From Tolypocladium sp. Sup5 PDA-1 (lineage: Eukaryota > Ascomycota > Sordariomycetes > Hypocreales > Ophiocordycipitaceae): DNA of 64,000 bases. A program made the position numbers and the translations under genes. The DNA is taken from contig JPHH03000009.1 of the NCBI GenBank assembly GCA_000750105.3, forward strand, positions 620,001 to 684,000, written 5' to 3'. Under the pieces are notes generated by a model. That model saw only the letters and a program-made list of their open reading frames with translations. It had not been told where the DNA came from and did not search any database. Within the stretch, counting starts at the first letter, position 1. Each line of letters starts with the position of its first letter. This document shows positions 55,338 through 64,000 of the stretch, piece by piece.

Positions 55338-56561
55338 CTAGGCCACCCGTCTCTTCCCCTTGGGTCTTTTGCGTAGTGGATCTTGCAAGGGTTTCTGTAT
55401 CTTGCTCATCGCCTCCTCCGGACTTCTGCGAACCTCCCGGGCCAGGCTTTCACTTGCTCGGTGCACCAGGTGCGACTTTGGTGAGGGCGAACGTCGATGG
55501 GGTGAGGGCAACCTTCTCGCTGCAGTCGACTTGTACTCCATGTACGAGGTGGCGGCAACAGTTTCCTGACGCGGGGTGGGGGTATCGGACTCTAGGGTAT
55601 CATTGGACGCGCTGGGGGTGTCGAGAAAGTCGAATTCATCGTCGGGATATTGGGCAGCAGGAAACTCGTCGTCGTCCTCGAAATACAAGGGCTGGCCGGC
55701 TTGCGTCTTGTCGTCGGCGACACCGTCGCAAGAGGACCGAGTCTCGGCAGAGTCGCACACCGAGGTGACGGAGGTATCGCAGTCCTCGGATTGCGACGTC
55801 TCGTCATCATCGTGGCAATCAAACCGGCGCCGCATGAGCTCAGGGCCAAGGTGTCCCGACTCGGAGCCCGAAAAGGACATGGAGCGGGATGGCGGGTTGG
55901 TGGAGTAGGCGGGAGACTCTGCATCGGATGGTGATGATGCGGAGCACTCCGAGTGGGTTGTCTCCGATTGCGGAGGCGATAGAGGGCCCTCGGGATGGGT
56001 ATCGTGGTGAGCATCGTGCTCAAAGGTACAGGGCTCGACGGTCATGACGGGGCCGTTGGGGAAATAGTCGTCGTCCAGGAAAGGGGACGGAGCATCGTCA
56101 GCGCTGCTGGCCTTGGTGCTCACCGTGTGAATACTGTCCGCCTCGGAGAAAGAGGAATAGGAAGAGGTGGACTGAGATTCGTGACGGTCGAGGTAGTCGT
56201 CGGGGAGGTAGCTTGCAAAGTATCTGACGATGGAGTCGTACGACTTGGTACGGAACATCTGCAGGGCGTGCTGCCACTGTTCAGATCCCATCAGCTTGGG
56301 GTTGGCAATGATCTCGACAGCCAGCGTCTCCAGAGACTCGTTGAGCTCACGGAGGCGCTGCAGCTGCCGGTCCGCCATCAAGCGGTGGAACTGTTCCGTC
56401 GTGTCGGCATCGCGAGAGATCTCGTAGACGTCGTGGTGGAAGGCTTCGGGGTCTTGGAGGGTGTAGGAGAAGGTGTTGTATCGGTCGTGCAGCGTCGTGA
56501 ACAGGTCGTCCCTCTTCATGCCAAACTTCCAGGCGGGCCAGGCCCAGCCTGGGTCGTCCAT
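55338..56561 (-). CDS. Hypothetical acidic Ser-rich protein
   Basis: 407 residues from the ATG at 56559-56561 (MDDPGWAWPAWKFGMKRDD). The frame is open 138 codons further upstream, but that part is Pro/Arg-rich and looks noncoding. Residues 1-130 are well-ordered and helical in appearance (LFTTLHDRYNTFSYTL, RQLQRLRELNESLETLAVEI). The middle is long, acidic and Ser/Asp/Glu-rich (SQSTSSYSSFSEADS, HDDDETSQSEDCDTS). The C-terminus is basic and Pro/Ser/Arg-rich (SPHRRSPSPKSH) ending RKRPKGKRRVA, a possible nuclear localisation signal. No family is recognised. Such a layout suits an intracellular, heavily phosphorylated protein, but this is inference. Confidence 0.7.
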   Translation of the reverse strand: MDDPGWAWPAWKFGMKRDDLFTTLHDRYNTFSYTLQDPEAFHHDVYEISRDADTTEQFHRLMADRQLQRLRELNESLETLAVEIIANPKLMGSEQWQHALQMFRTKSYDSIVRYFASYLPDDYLDRHESQSTSSYSSFSEADSIHTVSTKASSADDAPSPFLDDDYFPNGPVMTVEPCTFEHDAHHDTHPEGPLSPPQSETTHSECSASSPSDAESPAYSTNPPSRSMSFSGSESGHLGPELMRRRFDCHDDDETSQSEDCDTSVTSVCDSAETRSSCDGVADDKTQAGQPLYFEDDDEFPAAQYPDDEFDFLDTPSASNDTLESDTPTPRQETVAATSYMEYKSTAARRLPSPHRRSPSPKSHLVHRASESLAREVRRSPEEAMSKIQKPLQDPLRKRPKGKRRVA

Positions 56562-58288
56562 GTTGACCGAGGAGTGGCGGCCGGCGAACGCAGGCAGAGG
56601 CGCCCCCGTGTATTCGGGTGAGGCCCAGTGTGCAATTCGCACGAGGGCGTCTTCACTGCTTCGCACCGGATATCGTGGCCATGCTGACGGTGTTTGGCGA
56701 GTACGGGCGTCTGGCGTTGGGCGCGGTAGGGGTCGAGTATCGTTGCGAGGGGGAAGTTGTAGAGTGGAGAGGGAAGGAGTTTGTATACGTCCGCTGAAGC
56801 CCGTGGTGACGAAAACAGTCGGGCATCCAGCTGGGGGACCGCGTACTAGCAACATAACCCAGGGCGGCATTGTGCCACCTGAAGGGGACGCATGGCGGCC
56901 TGAGGCCACAAGTGGCAGCGGCTCCCATTGGACGCCACGTCTCGAAAATATCACTCCGCCATTTGGCTGGGCCAATCAAAAAGGCTGCATCGGGGAATGG
57001 GACTAGTGGGCGGGACTCTGCATGGAGGCACGAGCCAACCCGGACGGTGCGCTCGTGCCTTCCGACAAAGTCGAACAAACCAGACAGTGCGATGCACACT
57101 GTTGTCTGTTGGCAAGGGCTGTGGCTGAGAGCCAGGCAAGCCACGGTCAGCCCTCAGTTGGGTGAGCTTGGGTGAGCGAAGGCAAGATCAAACCTGAATT
57201 GTGGCAGCGAGCGCGTCACCTCATGACCGTCAGGCGACAACATGCGACTGATGAAGCCGCGTCTGGAGACTTGCTGACTCTGGCGGCCGCCTTCATCTCG
57301 GCTCAAGAGCATGTGACCTGTACGGAGATACGAGGCAAGACAATCCACAAGTCAAGTGGCATGTCGTCGCGCTCACTCACTCTTACTCTCACGTTCATTG
57401 CCCCCATTCTCTCCTCGCCGTCTAACGGCGGCGGACACCTCTTCATAAGGAAAACTCCGCCGACGGCTTCTTCAGCTGACGGGCGGTGCAAGGCTGTGAG
57501 GCGCAGGCACATCGCGCAGTCGCGAGCCATCTCATTCGGACGGTCACGCGAGATGCCGCACCGACGAGGTACACACGTTGTCACTCTGCAGTCAAGTTTG
57601 CCCCGAGGATACATCCACCAGCACCAGCTGATCCCTCAACCAGCCCTAATAATAACCGTTCGCCTGCGCCTCAAACGTCACTCACCACCCGTTCTTCTCC
57701 AGGCCTCTCCCAAGTTCCAACGGCCCGTCGCCCGCTAGCAACACGTTGTCCCGTTGTCAGGCACCCGCTCGCTGTTCCTGTCCCGCGAGCGCGGACACAG
57801 CGGGAGATCGCTGCCTTGTGGCCAGAGGCCACCGATGACTCCGTCTGCTCTGGTGCTTGAGGCTGAGACGGCGCCATCAACATCAGCAGCCCAGGCCTCC
57901 TGCACAGTCGTGCTCTCACCTGCGCATATGACGCTGTCGTTTGTCCAGCTGTCCAGCTCGGCATTTGCCCTTTTGGTTCCTGCATTTATGGCGTGCACCC
58001 GTTTGTGAATGTTGGTTCTTTCAACTTACTCGTACCCTTTCGAATCTCTGCGTCCCCGTCCACGTCCTGTACCCGTCCACGACTCGTACTGGTCCATAGC
58101 CCCGTACCTCTCTACGTGCGCAGGTACCTGTACCCCGCTGCCTGGAGCCGCCTAACATTGCGCGCACGCCTGGAGTTTTCCCCTCCCCCCACTGGCCTCC
58201 CGCCTCCGGCCCCAACCACTGCACTATCACCACCGACACACCACATGGGCACGTCCTGTTAGGCGCCGCCAACCCCATCCTCTTCCTC
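56562..58288. other. Divergent spacer between hypothetical protein and kinase
   Basis: About 1.7 kb separating divergent start codons; no gene supported. The last 50 bp before the kinase ATG are the part copied, inverted, into 22713-22778. Confidence 0.5.
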
Positions 58289-60154
58289 ATGGCCGAAGCC
58301 AGGCCCGAGTCTTCGGAAGGGGTCTCGGAGGAGAGGACGGAGCCCTTCTCGCAGTCGGAGATTGATGCCCGATTCAGGGGCATCCGCGTCGATGAGCCCG
58401 GCAGCCTGCCCGACGGCGAGGTGGTCCCCCTCGACGTGCTGCAGGTCGAGGACCACCACCACAGGCAGGGCATCCGCATCCTCGTGCGGCCTCTAACCAG
58501 ACTGCACAACACTCGCTCCGTCAGTCCCGGGAGCGACAACTGCCAGTGGCTCGCCCTCCGCGCCGAGGTCGCCTCGTCGGAGCAGCCTGAGCACAAGGTC
58601 CTAGCGGTGACTCAGACGTCCAAGGATATCAAGTTCTCCGTCAGGATCCCGGGGGAATCCCAGGACGATTCCTCGCGACCGCCATTGTGGTGCGAGCTCT
58701 ACTATGACCCGGCCAGCGACAAGGTCATCTTCCTCAACAAGTCCGACGTGCCTATTTCGCTGTCTAGGATATCCCAGAGCCTCCTCGCCAGCCCGCCGTC
58801 GGGCGAGGGCCACGTCATCAACCCTGGCCTCGCAAAGGCCTTGAAGCCAGGCACTTGGAGAATCAAGGTCAGAGACCTCGCTGTTTTAGACTTTCGCGTT
58901 CTAGAGAAGCGGCCCGTCACCCTCTACCAGCCGCAGCCCTCGCTGCCAGAGGACTCTTCATCCTCGGGCACCAGCTTCATCCATCAGTATGGCTCGGGCA
59001 GCAAGCGTGCTCTAACGCCGGATGAAGACAACAAAAGGGTGAAACGTCGCATCTCAGATGCCGGCGCCACGGCAGACGATGGCGTCATCATGTTCCTTCG
59101 TCCCGCCGGCGAACCACTCGTCTTCCCGCTGCCCAACGCGAGGGAGAGCAAGGAGCTCTCTGCCTCGAACGGCCACGCCCTGCTGGACGCGGAGCAAGGG
59201 GAGACGATTCTTGTGCCCGGAGTATGCGAGGTCGACGAATATCAACTCACCAAGCGGGAGCCAATAGCATCCACGGCGCTGTCTGCGGTCTACAAGGCAA
59301 CCCACTCGCACGTGCCGGATAACATCGTCACGGTCAAGGTCCTCAAGACGAGGGTTGGAAACTCAAACGACAAGCCGCTCGCACATGAGCGCAACGTCAT
59401 TCGCCAGGCCGACATGTGGATGCGCGAATGCCAGAGCCAGGAGGACTTGAAGCACGACTCCATCGTCCGGTACTATGGCGGTGATGCCCGTTTTCTGTCT
59501 CTGTACATGGAGCACGTGGAGGCTCCAGATCTTGCCTCATCGGCCCGATGGAGGAACAGGGCAGACGAATTCATCGGCAGCCGAGACGACGCGCTGCGTA
59601 TTCTGCGAGACATTGCCGAGGCCCTAAACTACATCCATGGACGAAAGCTTGTGCACAACGACATTAAGCCGGCTAACATCCTTTATTCGCCGGAAAGAGG
59701 CGCCGTCCTCTGTGACTTTGGGCTGTCCACGCTGGCGGCCAATTCCCCGACTACCGGCGGGACGCCTTATTACGTTCCGCCCGAGTTCATTGGCAAGAAG
59801 CTTCGCGGCACGGCATCGGATGTGTGGGCTCTGGGTGTCACGATGCTATACGTCCTACGCAAGATTGCCTTTCCCGACAGCCGCGCCAGACGGCACCATC
59901 CCAAGCCTCTGTACTGGCAGATTGGAGGGATCAACAATCCGTCCGTGCCCCACAAGCATGGCAACGGGCAGCCTGCCGTCACGCAGATGCGCGACTGGCT
60001 GACGGAGATATTCGAGGCGAGAGAGAACCTGAGCTCTCGGGACCGCCTGGAGCGACTGGTCAAGGAGATGTTGACGCCAAACCCCAACCAACGAATCACC
60101 ATGGCAAAGATATTGCAGGAGCTACACGTGGAGCAGAACGCCGCGGTACGGTGA
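58289..60154 (+). CDS. Serine/threonine protein kinase with unknown N-terminal region
   Basis: An intronless gene of 621 residues from ATG at 58289. The first ~210 residues form a compact unassigned region (RFRGIRVDEPGSLPDG, LWCELYYDPASDKVIFLNKSDVPI, KPGTWRIKVRDLAVLDFRVLEKRPV) with strand-rich spacing reminiscent of an FHA-like or other sensor domain; not proven. The kinase domain begins near 330 (REPIASTALSAVYKA) with Lys in VTVKVLK, HNDIKPANIL as catalytic loop (Asp458; Arg of HRD replaced by Asn), CDFGLST (Asp476), GGTPYYVPPEF and DVWALGVTMLY. The Gly-rich loop is degenerate. Key Lys/Asp/Asp are kept, so activity is plausible. A 66 bp copy of its start region lies inverted at 22.7 kb. Confidence 0.87.
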   Translation: MAEARPESSEGVSEERTEPFSQSEIDARFRGIRVDEPGSLPDGEVVPLDVLQVEDHHHRQGIRILVRPLTRLHNTRSVSPGSDNCQWLALRAEVASSEQPEHKVLAVTQTSKDIKFSVRIPGESQDDSSRPPLWCELYYDPASDKVIFLNKSDVPISLSRISQSLLASPPSGEGHVINPGLAKALKPGTWRIKVRDLAVLDFRVLEKRPVTLYQPQPSLPEDSSSSGTSFIHQYGSGSKRALTPDEDNKRVKRRISDAGATADDGVIMFLRPAGEPLVFPLPNARESKELSASNGHALLDAEQGETILVPGVCEVDEYQLTKREPIASTALSAVYKATHSHVPDNIVTVKVLKTRVGNSNDKPLAHERNVIRQADMWMRECQSQEDLKHDSIVRYYGGDARFLSLYMEHVEAPDLASSARWRNRADEFIGSRDDALRILRDIAEALNYIHGRKLVHNDIKPANILYSPERGAVLCDFGLSTLAANSPTTGGTPYYVPPEFIGKKLRGTASDVWALGVTMLYVLRKIAFPDSRARRHHPKPLYWQIGGINNPSVPHKHGNGQPAVTQMRDWLTEIFEARENLSSRDRLERLVKEMLTPNPNQRITMAKILQELHVEQNAAVR

Positions 60155-60565
60155 GGGGCTTATGATTGCTGGATGAATCTTGCTTTATTGCTTCTGCGTC
60201 GACTATTGCTTTATAACAGTCGACTGCCCGACACACCGGATCGTTGGTCTAAAGATTTTATCGTCTTTGGCATTGGCGGCATTAGAGATACACGAGCTAG
60301 GGGTGTGTTTTGAGACAGGGTAAGCAGGCCCATAACAATGCCGCAGACATCGACTAACTCATAGCAGATGAGAGAAGTTTATACCCTCGTCACTCGGCAT
60401 ATACAGACATTTATATCATTGCATGGAATGGCATGGCATGGCATCATCAATTGTGGTCAATAGAAGAGAAATTACTTATCGTCGCTCATCAGCCATGAGT
60501 CTGCTGTCGTGACAACTACCAACCCCCGGCTTCCAAAACTCTTCCAAAAAAAAAACGCGTCAAGT
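60155..60565. other. Convergent 3' spacer with GGCAT microsatellite
   Basis: About 410 bp between convergent genes. A short run of GGCAT-type units lies at about 60420-60443 and an A-tract at about 60546-60555. No gene seen. Confidence 0.55.
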
Positions 60566-61281
60566 CTACAAGCCGAAGCCTATGGCAAAGGCCGAGGCAA
60601 GGCCAGCAATGGTTCCCAGCGCAACGGTGTTGACGCCCAGCATGCCAGCAGCGGCAGCCTTCTTGTCGCCGCCGCTGGTCGAGTTGCCGCTGGTCGAGTT
60701 GCCGCCGGCGGTGCCGTTGCCGCTCTGGTCCTTGACGGTGGTGACCTTGATGCCGCCGCTGGTGCAGTTGGCGGGGGCCTGGGCGTCCTTCTTGAAGCGG
60801 ATGTCGGCGCAGTTGTAGAGGGCGGAGCCGCTCTCGCCGACGGTGACGACCTGCAGGCTGGCGAGGGTGCCGTCCTCGACCTTGACGGGGAGGGGGACCT
60901 TGTCGATGCAGAGGGTGCCCTTGTTGGTGGCGTTCAAGAACTCTGGGGTGAGGGATACGTTGAAATTAGTGGTGTTGCCGCCGACGCCAAGGTTGACGAA
61001 GATGTAGGTCCAGGGGTGGTGCAGCTCGAGCTTGAGGGAGCCGCCGTCGAGGGGCCAGTCGGTGACGTTGCCCTTGCCGTAGGGGACGCCAGCGCCTAGG
61101 TTCTCCGTCAGTACGATGCCATCGTGTGGGATGGGAGGGAACGGGACGTACAGGGATATGTCCACTGGCTGTACTTGTCTCCTTGGGCAAGAGTGTCGGC
61201 TCTCCACGCGGGGAAGGTCAATCCGAAATGCGCGGAAACGCTCTGGGCCGCAGCCAGCGCGAAGAGAGTCTTGGAAACCAT
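60566..61281 (-). CDS. BIM1-like copper-binding GPI-anchored protein (X325 family)
   Basis: Exons 61152-61281 and 60566-61095 on minus give 219 residues. A signal peptide (1-17, ending SVSA) is followed directly by HFGLTFPAWRAD, so the mature protein starts with His18. In the X325/BIM1 family this N-terminal His helps bind one copper ion. Family core: YSQWTYPCAGVPYGKGN, TDWPLDGGSLKLELHHPWTYIFVNLGVGGN, FNVSLTPEFLN, LQVVTVGESGSALYNCADI and a late Cys in ANCTSGG. A Gly/Asn/Ser/Thr-rich stalk and a hydrophobic tail (TIAGLASAFAIGFGL) indicate a GPI anchor. BIM1 proteins aid copper uptake at the cell surface and resemble LPMOs structurally without the oxidative activity. A fragment copy lies at 22884-23040. 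Intron 56 nt. Confidence 0.92.
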
Positions 61282-62886
61282 CGCGACGGGAAGAGTTGAG
61301 GTCGAGGGTGCGCGGTGAAGTTGACGGGAGACGGGCGAGGCTGAGCGGGCAGCTTTATAGCTTGGCGAGAAGAGCAGGACCCTGAGCGGCGCGGGGCAGG
61401 CTAGCAGAACTATCGTTTTGAGCAGCAGCGGGTGAGCAAGAAAAGCCCTGTTCTGTTGGTATGACAGCCAGGTCCGGGTCCAGCAGGTCCAGCAGGTCCG
61501 CATCGGTGCCCGGGCCCGGTGCCAATTCCGGGGACCCACTCGGCCAAGTCCCACATCCCCGCCTCTACCGTCTCTCAAACATGGGCAATGCTTCACGGCC
61601 TCTGACAAAGCAGAACAAACCCGCTTCACTCAATGCTTCAATTCCAAGACTGATCTGCGATCCCCAGCGCATGTACATGTCTCGGCACGAAGCGAGCGAA
61701 ACTCTGTCCCGCAGGATTGGCACCGGGCTCGTTCGGTAGGGTATCACAAAGCTGGGGGGATGAAAACTTGCTCAAATGGACTCAAAGAACCCCTGCCGTG
61801 CGGGCACGCAACGGGCGCGGCTGGACTGGGCTGGGACTGGGTTTAAGCTTGGAAAGGCGCTTAATTTCTAGCCCGGTGCGCCAATTGAGGCGTTTATTGG
61901 GTCATTCTTCAGCCTTAACTTGACGGCTTTGGGGGTCGATGAGGTGACTGTTGTTGCTGGCGTCGTGAGCGTGGCGGTGGGTGAGAGGGGCCGCGGGTAG
62001 CGGACTGCACCGTCTTTGACTGTGGATGTGGGTGGGTGCAGGGACTCGCCTACAGAGAACGTTTCAAGGTGAGCTGTGCCGAGTTCTGTACTGAGAATTA
62101 AAGCAGCTGCTCAGTTCAAGCGCAAGGGTAGTGGCATGGCATGTCTACTTGCCCGCGGATCACGGTTCGTCTCGTGAGAATCGGCTCACGTTCATGTTTG
62201 AGGGTGAACTTGAGGTGAAACATGACAGTTGCCACGCCAAGGACTGCCATGCTTGAATCTCAATGTACTTCGTAGGTAGTATTCTCTCCAGGTTCCCATG
62301 CACGAGAAGACGTCAGAGTGCTTGGCGTCTTCCATCGGGCGAGTGCCGTCAACAGTCCGGGGTCCGGCACGTGTTAGCAACGCGTCGATGGCGTCGACTA
62401 CCCTAGAGCTCGTTGCAACAAAATACCTGACGCTTTAGCTGTCGTAAACACAGCGGTAGTGGACAAATGAAAAATGTTGTTGTGTTATTGCAAATATTAG
62501 AGACTTACCGATGACCCCCGTCACTTATTCTAGATATTATTGTGATGGAATCCCCGTCTTTGCGCCTTAACATACGAGGGTTCTGTTCAAACTGTGCTTC
62601 GCGGCAAAACGTGCTGTGAAGCAAATTTAACAAAGCAACAACTCAAAATAATATCACCACATGTACGGACGGAGTTCTGCGACAATTGTTCGGCTATGGC
62701 GATCTCCATTGTTCCCATCCGCGCAGATATACAAGGCGCGTGTGAGCACCGTCGCGTCGGAAGCAGATAAGAGCACACGAGATCCACGTCCTTTACTGTG
62801 AAGCCTCCCGTCGTATTATTTTCGCCAAGTATAGCAAATAGCCGGTTATTCCCCAAATGTCCCTCCATGGCCCTCCGTACCCCAGC
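61282..62886. other. Intergenic region, no gene seen
   Basis: About 1.6 kb. The left end is the BIM1-like gene promoter. A gtccagcag unit is tandemly repeated at about 61475-61500. The rest has only short frames. Confidence 0.5.
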
Positions 62887-64000
62887 CTAGCCCTCACATG
62901 CTCCATTCAACCCCTCTTGGCCTCCTCCAGCCGCTGCGCCTCCCTGCTTGGCCTCATTCAGCGTCCTTGCCTGCTTCGCCTTGTAGCTCTTGCGCAAATC
63001 ATCCCAAACTTGGGGCGGGATAGGAACGCCCTGGTTCTGAGCGACCGTGACCCAGCGGCGAAGGCGGTGGAGCGCCGAGTTCATCCGCCTGGTCTCTTTC
63101 CCGAGCTTCCTGACCTTGTCGGCCTGCTTGGCCAGCTTCTGTTCCTGGCGGCGCATGTCGTCGATCTTGGTGAACTTCTCTGCGACTGTCTTGAGCAGGT
63201 CTGCCACCTGCGTCTTCGCGGTTGGTCCGGGCTTGGGACCGCGCTTTGTGCCTTTCTGGCGCTGTGCTGGAGGCTGCTGACCGACGGTGCCGTCGGGCTC
63301 CTCCACCTTGACAAGTGCCGGCTTGTTGCCGGCTGGGCAATCCTTGGCAACAGCTGGAACTGCGGGCGATTCTGGGGAATCTTGGGAAATAGCGGGTGGT
63401 GCCTGACCACGAGCGGGCTGCGAGCCTGCGGGCTCCAGCTTTGGTGCTTTAAGCGTAGTGGCACTGTCTGGCTTTGGGGCTCTCTTCCTCTTCTTTACGG
63501 GCGCGGCTGCGAGTTTCTGAGGCTTGTCGGAGGGCTCCGTCTTGATCTTTGGGCGAGAAACAGGCAGTGGGCGACGAGGAGCAGAAGCAGCAGGGACGGT
63601 GCTCGCGCCCGGTTGAGGAGACTCCACAGACTGCATGATGTCTTCGGCAACCTTGGGTGCCTCAACAGGACGCTCCTTGGAAGGAGAGCGACCCATCTTC
63701 GTCGGTGCTGGCGATGGTTCCGTCTCCCTCTTTAGCTCCGAACTCAGCAGCGGCTGTCTGAAGCTCTCGGAGAATGTGTTTGAATTGTAGTTGGCGGATG
63801 GATATTTCTCTTGTATGATCTTCATCGTCTTCTTGCTTTTGAATAGATGGTGCTTGAATATGGCTTTCAGGATGACAAAGTGCGCCCAGGTGACGCTCTC
63901 TGGGTGAGCGGCCACCTGCTTCGCGATGCCGTGGCTGGTGACCTTGGCGGTGGTCGTGCGCGCGAGGGTCGCCTTTTCGATGAGCGAGAACCACGCGGAG
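62887..64000 (-). CDS. Basic Pro/Lys-rich hypothetical protein, 5' end outside window
   Basis: A minus-strand frame is open from the window edge to a stop at 62887, giving 371 codons without a start. The visible N-terminal part (SAWFSLIEKATLART, GIAKQVAAHPESVTWAHFVILKAIF, YNSNTFSESF) looks globular and helical. The middle is disordered, rich in Pro, Ala, Lys (VKKRKRAPKP; possible nuclear localisation signal) and SPSKERP-type sites. A coiled-coil-like segment (VADLLKTVAEKFTKIDDMRRQEQKLAKQADKVRKL, read in parts) lies near the end, followed by a short conserved-looking RRWVTVAQNQGVPIPPQVWDDLRKSYKA. No family is recognised. Nuclear or chromatin-associated function is a guess. Confidence 0.7.
   Translation of the reverse strand, partial: SAWFSLIEKATLARTTTAKVTSHGIAKQVAAHPESVTWAHFVILKAIFKHHLFKSKKTMKIIQEKYPSANYNSNTFSESFRQPLLSSELKRETEPSPAPTKMGRSPSKERPVEAPKVAEDIMQSVESPQPGASTVPAASAPRRPLPVSRPKIKTEPSDKPQKLAAAPVKKRKRAPKPDSATTLKAPKLEPAGSQPARGQAPPAISQDSPESPAVPAVAKDCPAGNKPALVKVEEPDGTVGQQPPAQRQKGTKRGPKPGPTAKTQVADLLKTVAEKFTKIDDMRRQEQKLAKQADKVRKLGKETRRMNSALHRLRRWVTVAQNQGVPIPPQVWDDLRKSYKAKQARTLNEAKQGGAAAGGGQEGLNGACEG

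Noticed and set aside
56562..56975. 138-codon N-terminal extension of the acidic hypothetical protein
   Set aside because: Pro/Arg-rich, leader-like composition; the following Met begins a well-ordered region.
62857..63735. 292-codon open frame on plus at the right end
   Set aside because: Leu/Arg/Cys/Gly-rich shadow of the Pro/Lys-rich minus-strand gene.

Overview
The window looks like a chromosomal segment of a filamentous ascomycete, most likely a Sordariomycete and perhaps Hypocreales. Genes carry short 49-82 nt introns with GT...CTAAC...AG signals, intergenic DNA is moderately GC-rich, and the families are typical of these fungi: Zn2Cys6 regulators, MFS sugar porters, ferric reductases, NPP1, Egh16/GAS1, BIM1-like copper protein, deuterolysin. 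Species assignment is inference. No tRNA, rRNA or intact transposon was found by eye.

Layout. 1-162: 5' end of an msrA gene (minus). 2.2-6.7 kb: a Zn2Cys6 regulator and an alpha-glucoside-type MFS porter, divergently transcribed. 7.8-8.9 kb: a secreted agmatine deiminase-like enzyme. 9.2-10.8 kb: a six-exon SRPK-type kinase. 10.9-11.9 kb: an NPP1/NLP secreted protein (minus). 12-15.9 kb: gene-poor. 15.9-21.5 kb: a second Zn2Cys6 regulator and a quinate-permease-like MFS porter. 21.5-23.5 kb: no intact gene, but short decayed copies of other genes in this window (POT transporter, kinase start region, BIM1-like gene).

23.9-40.0 kb is the most interesting block. It holds a POT peptide transporter and an ATP-grasp ligase (both minus). 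Divergent from the ligase is a PLP-dependent cysteine-synthase-like enzyme fused to a rhodanese. Then come a ferric reductase, a novel protein with an N-terminal ubiquitin-like domain and a C-terminal CaaX box, and a second ferric reductase, all on plus. I infer, without proof, a small-molecule cluster, possibly for an amino-acid-derived metal chelator or dipeptide with its uptake and reductive metal release.

40.5-47.7 kb: an aspartyl protease, a decayed deuterolysin, a small unknown ORF, a flavin amine oxidase and a decayed S9 peptidase fragment. 48.1-52.4 kb: a membrane-anchored TAP-like alpha/beta hydrolase with a histidine-rich insert, a small membrane protein and an Egh16/GAS1-like secreted protein. 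55.3-64.0 kb: a conserved-looking acidic protein, a divergent Ser/Thr kinase, a BIM1-like GPI-anchored copper-binding protein, and the 3' part of a basic Pro/Lys-rich protein running off the window end.

Exon structures were built by hand from splice signals and protein continuity; every multi-exon model listed sums to a whole number of codons.
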